From contig JAQGBZ010000039.1 of NCBI GenBank assembly GCA_034687125.1, forward strand, positions 62,001 to 126,000: a stretch of 64,000 bases of DNA, given 5' to 3'. The DNA is from Neelides folsomi. Lineage: Eukaryota; Arthropoda; Collembola; Neelipleona; Neelidae. Below the pieces are notes generated by a model. It was not told the DNA's origin. It saw nothing but the letters and a program-made list of their open reading frames with translations, and did not search any database. This document shows, piece after piece, positions 63,857-64,000 of the stretch (the first letter of the stretch is position 1; each line of letters opens with the position of its first letter). Both the position numbers and the translations under genes were made by a program.

Positions 63857-64000
63857 CTATCAAAGAGACTTGTTGATTAAATTAGACTTTAATTTCATTT
63901 TAATAAAAATCCACTTAATTAATTTCATTAATTAAGGAAGAAATATCCCTTCTATTATAAAAAGAAGTAATAATTAAAATGTGGCCTCAATAACTATCCT
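63857..64000 (-). other. Intron of the amine GPCR at the window edge
   Basis: AT-rich sequence to the right of the acceptor, without coding content. The preceding exon lies outside the window. Confidence 0.6.

Overview
The window is nuclear DNA of an animal, most likely an arthropod. It is AT-rich, and its genes are split into many short exons with GT-AG introns that are mostly 40-200 bp long. The Parkin gene carries the hydrophobic N-terminal extension that I recall from Drosophila Parkin, UQCR10 and the ATP synthase epsilon subunit look insect-like, and a carboxylesterase-family gene and an insect-type monocarboxylate transporter are present. I cannot tell insect, springtail or crustacean apart from the sequence alone. 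I recognised no transposon, virus-derived element, rRNA, tRNA or CRISPR array. All gene models are my own splice reconstructions; exon sums keep frame from start to stop codon except where stated.

Layout, 1-18 kb (gene-dense): UQCR10 (+), a phospholipid scramblase with long charged flanks (+), mevalonate diphosphate decarboxylase (+), a 3-kb gap, then an UNC93-like membrane protein (+) whose 2.6-kb intron 6 contains the whole Parkin gene on the opposite strand. ATP synthase epsilon (-), 3-ketodihydrosphingosine reductase (-) and a GAPR-1-like CAP gene with an interrupted frame (-) follow.

18-35 kb: about 17.6 kb in which I find no credible coding exon. It ends at heparan sulfate N-deacetylase/N-sulfotransferase (+, 35.2-49.3 kb), whose first three introns are 3.0, 2.7 and 4.1 kb while the rest are below 500 bp. 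The gene-free stretch and the large introns together look like the regulatory domain of this developmental gene.

50-56 kb (all -): a Cys-rich secreted protein with a PAN/apple-like module, a tiny two-exon secreted pre-propeptide with a TATA box, and a carboxylesterase-family protein that has lost both the catalytic Ser and His. 56-64 kb: a gap holding an orphan exon-like piece, a monocarboxylate transporter (+), and the last exon of a biogenic-amine GPCR (-) that runs off the right edge.

Three genes near the left end act in mitochondria or their quality control (UQCR10 in complex III, ATP5F1E in ATP synthase, Parkin in mitophagy). There is no operon-like arrangement, and the genes otherwise belong to unrelated pathways: isoprenoid synthesis, sphingolipid synthesis, heparan sulfate modification, monocarboxylate transport and amine signalling. 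The most unusual items are the catalytically dead esterase, the scramblase with an extra C-terminal membrane anchor, the nested Parkin gene and the small secreted peptide gene.
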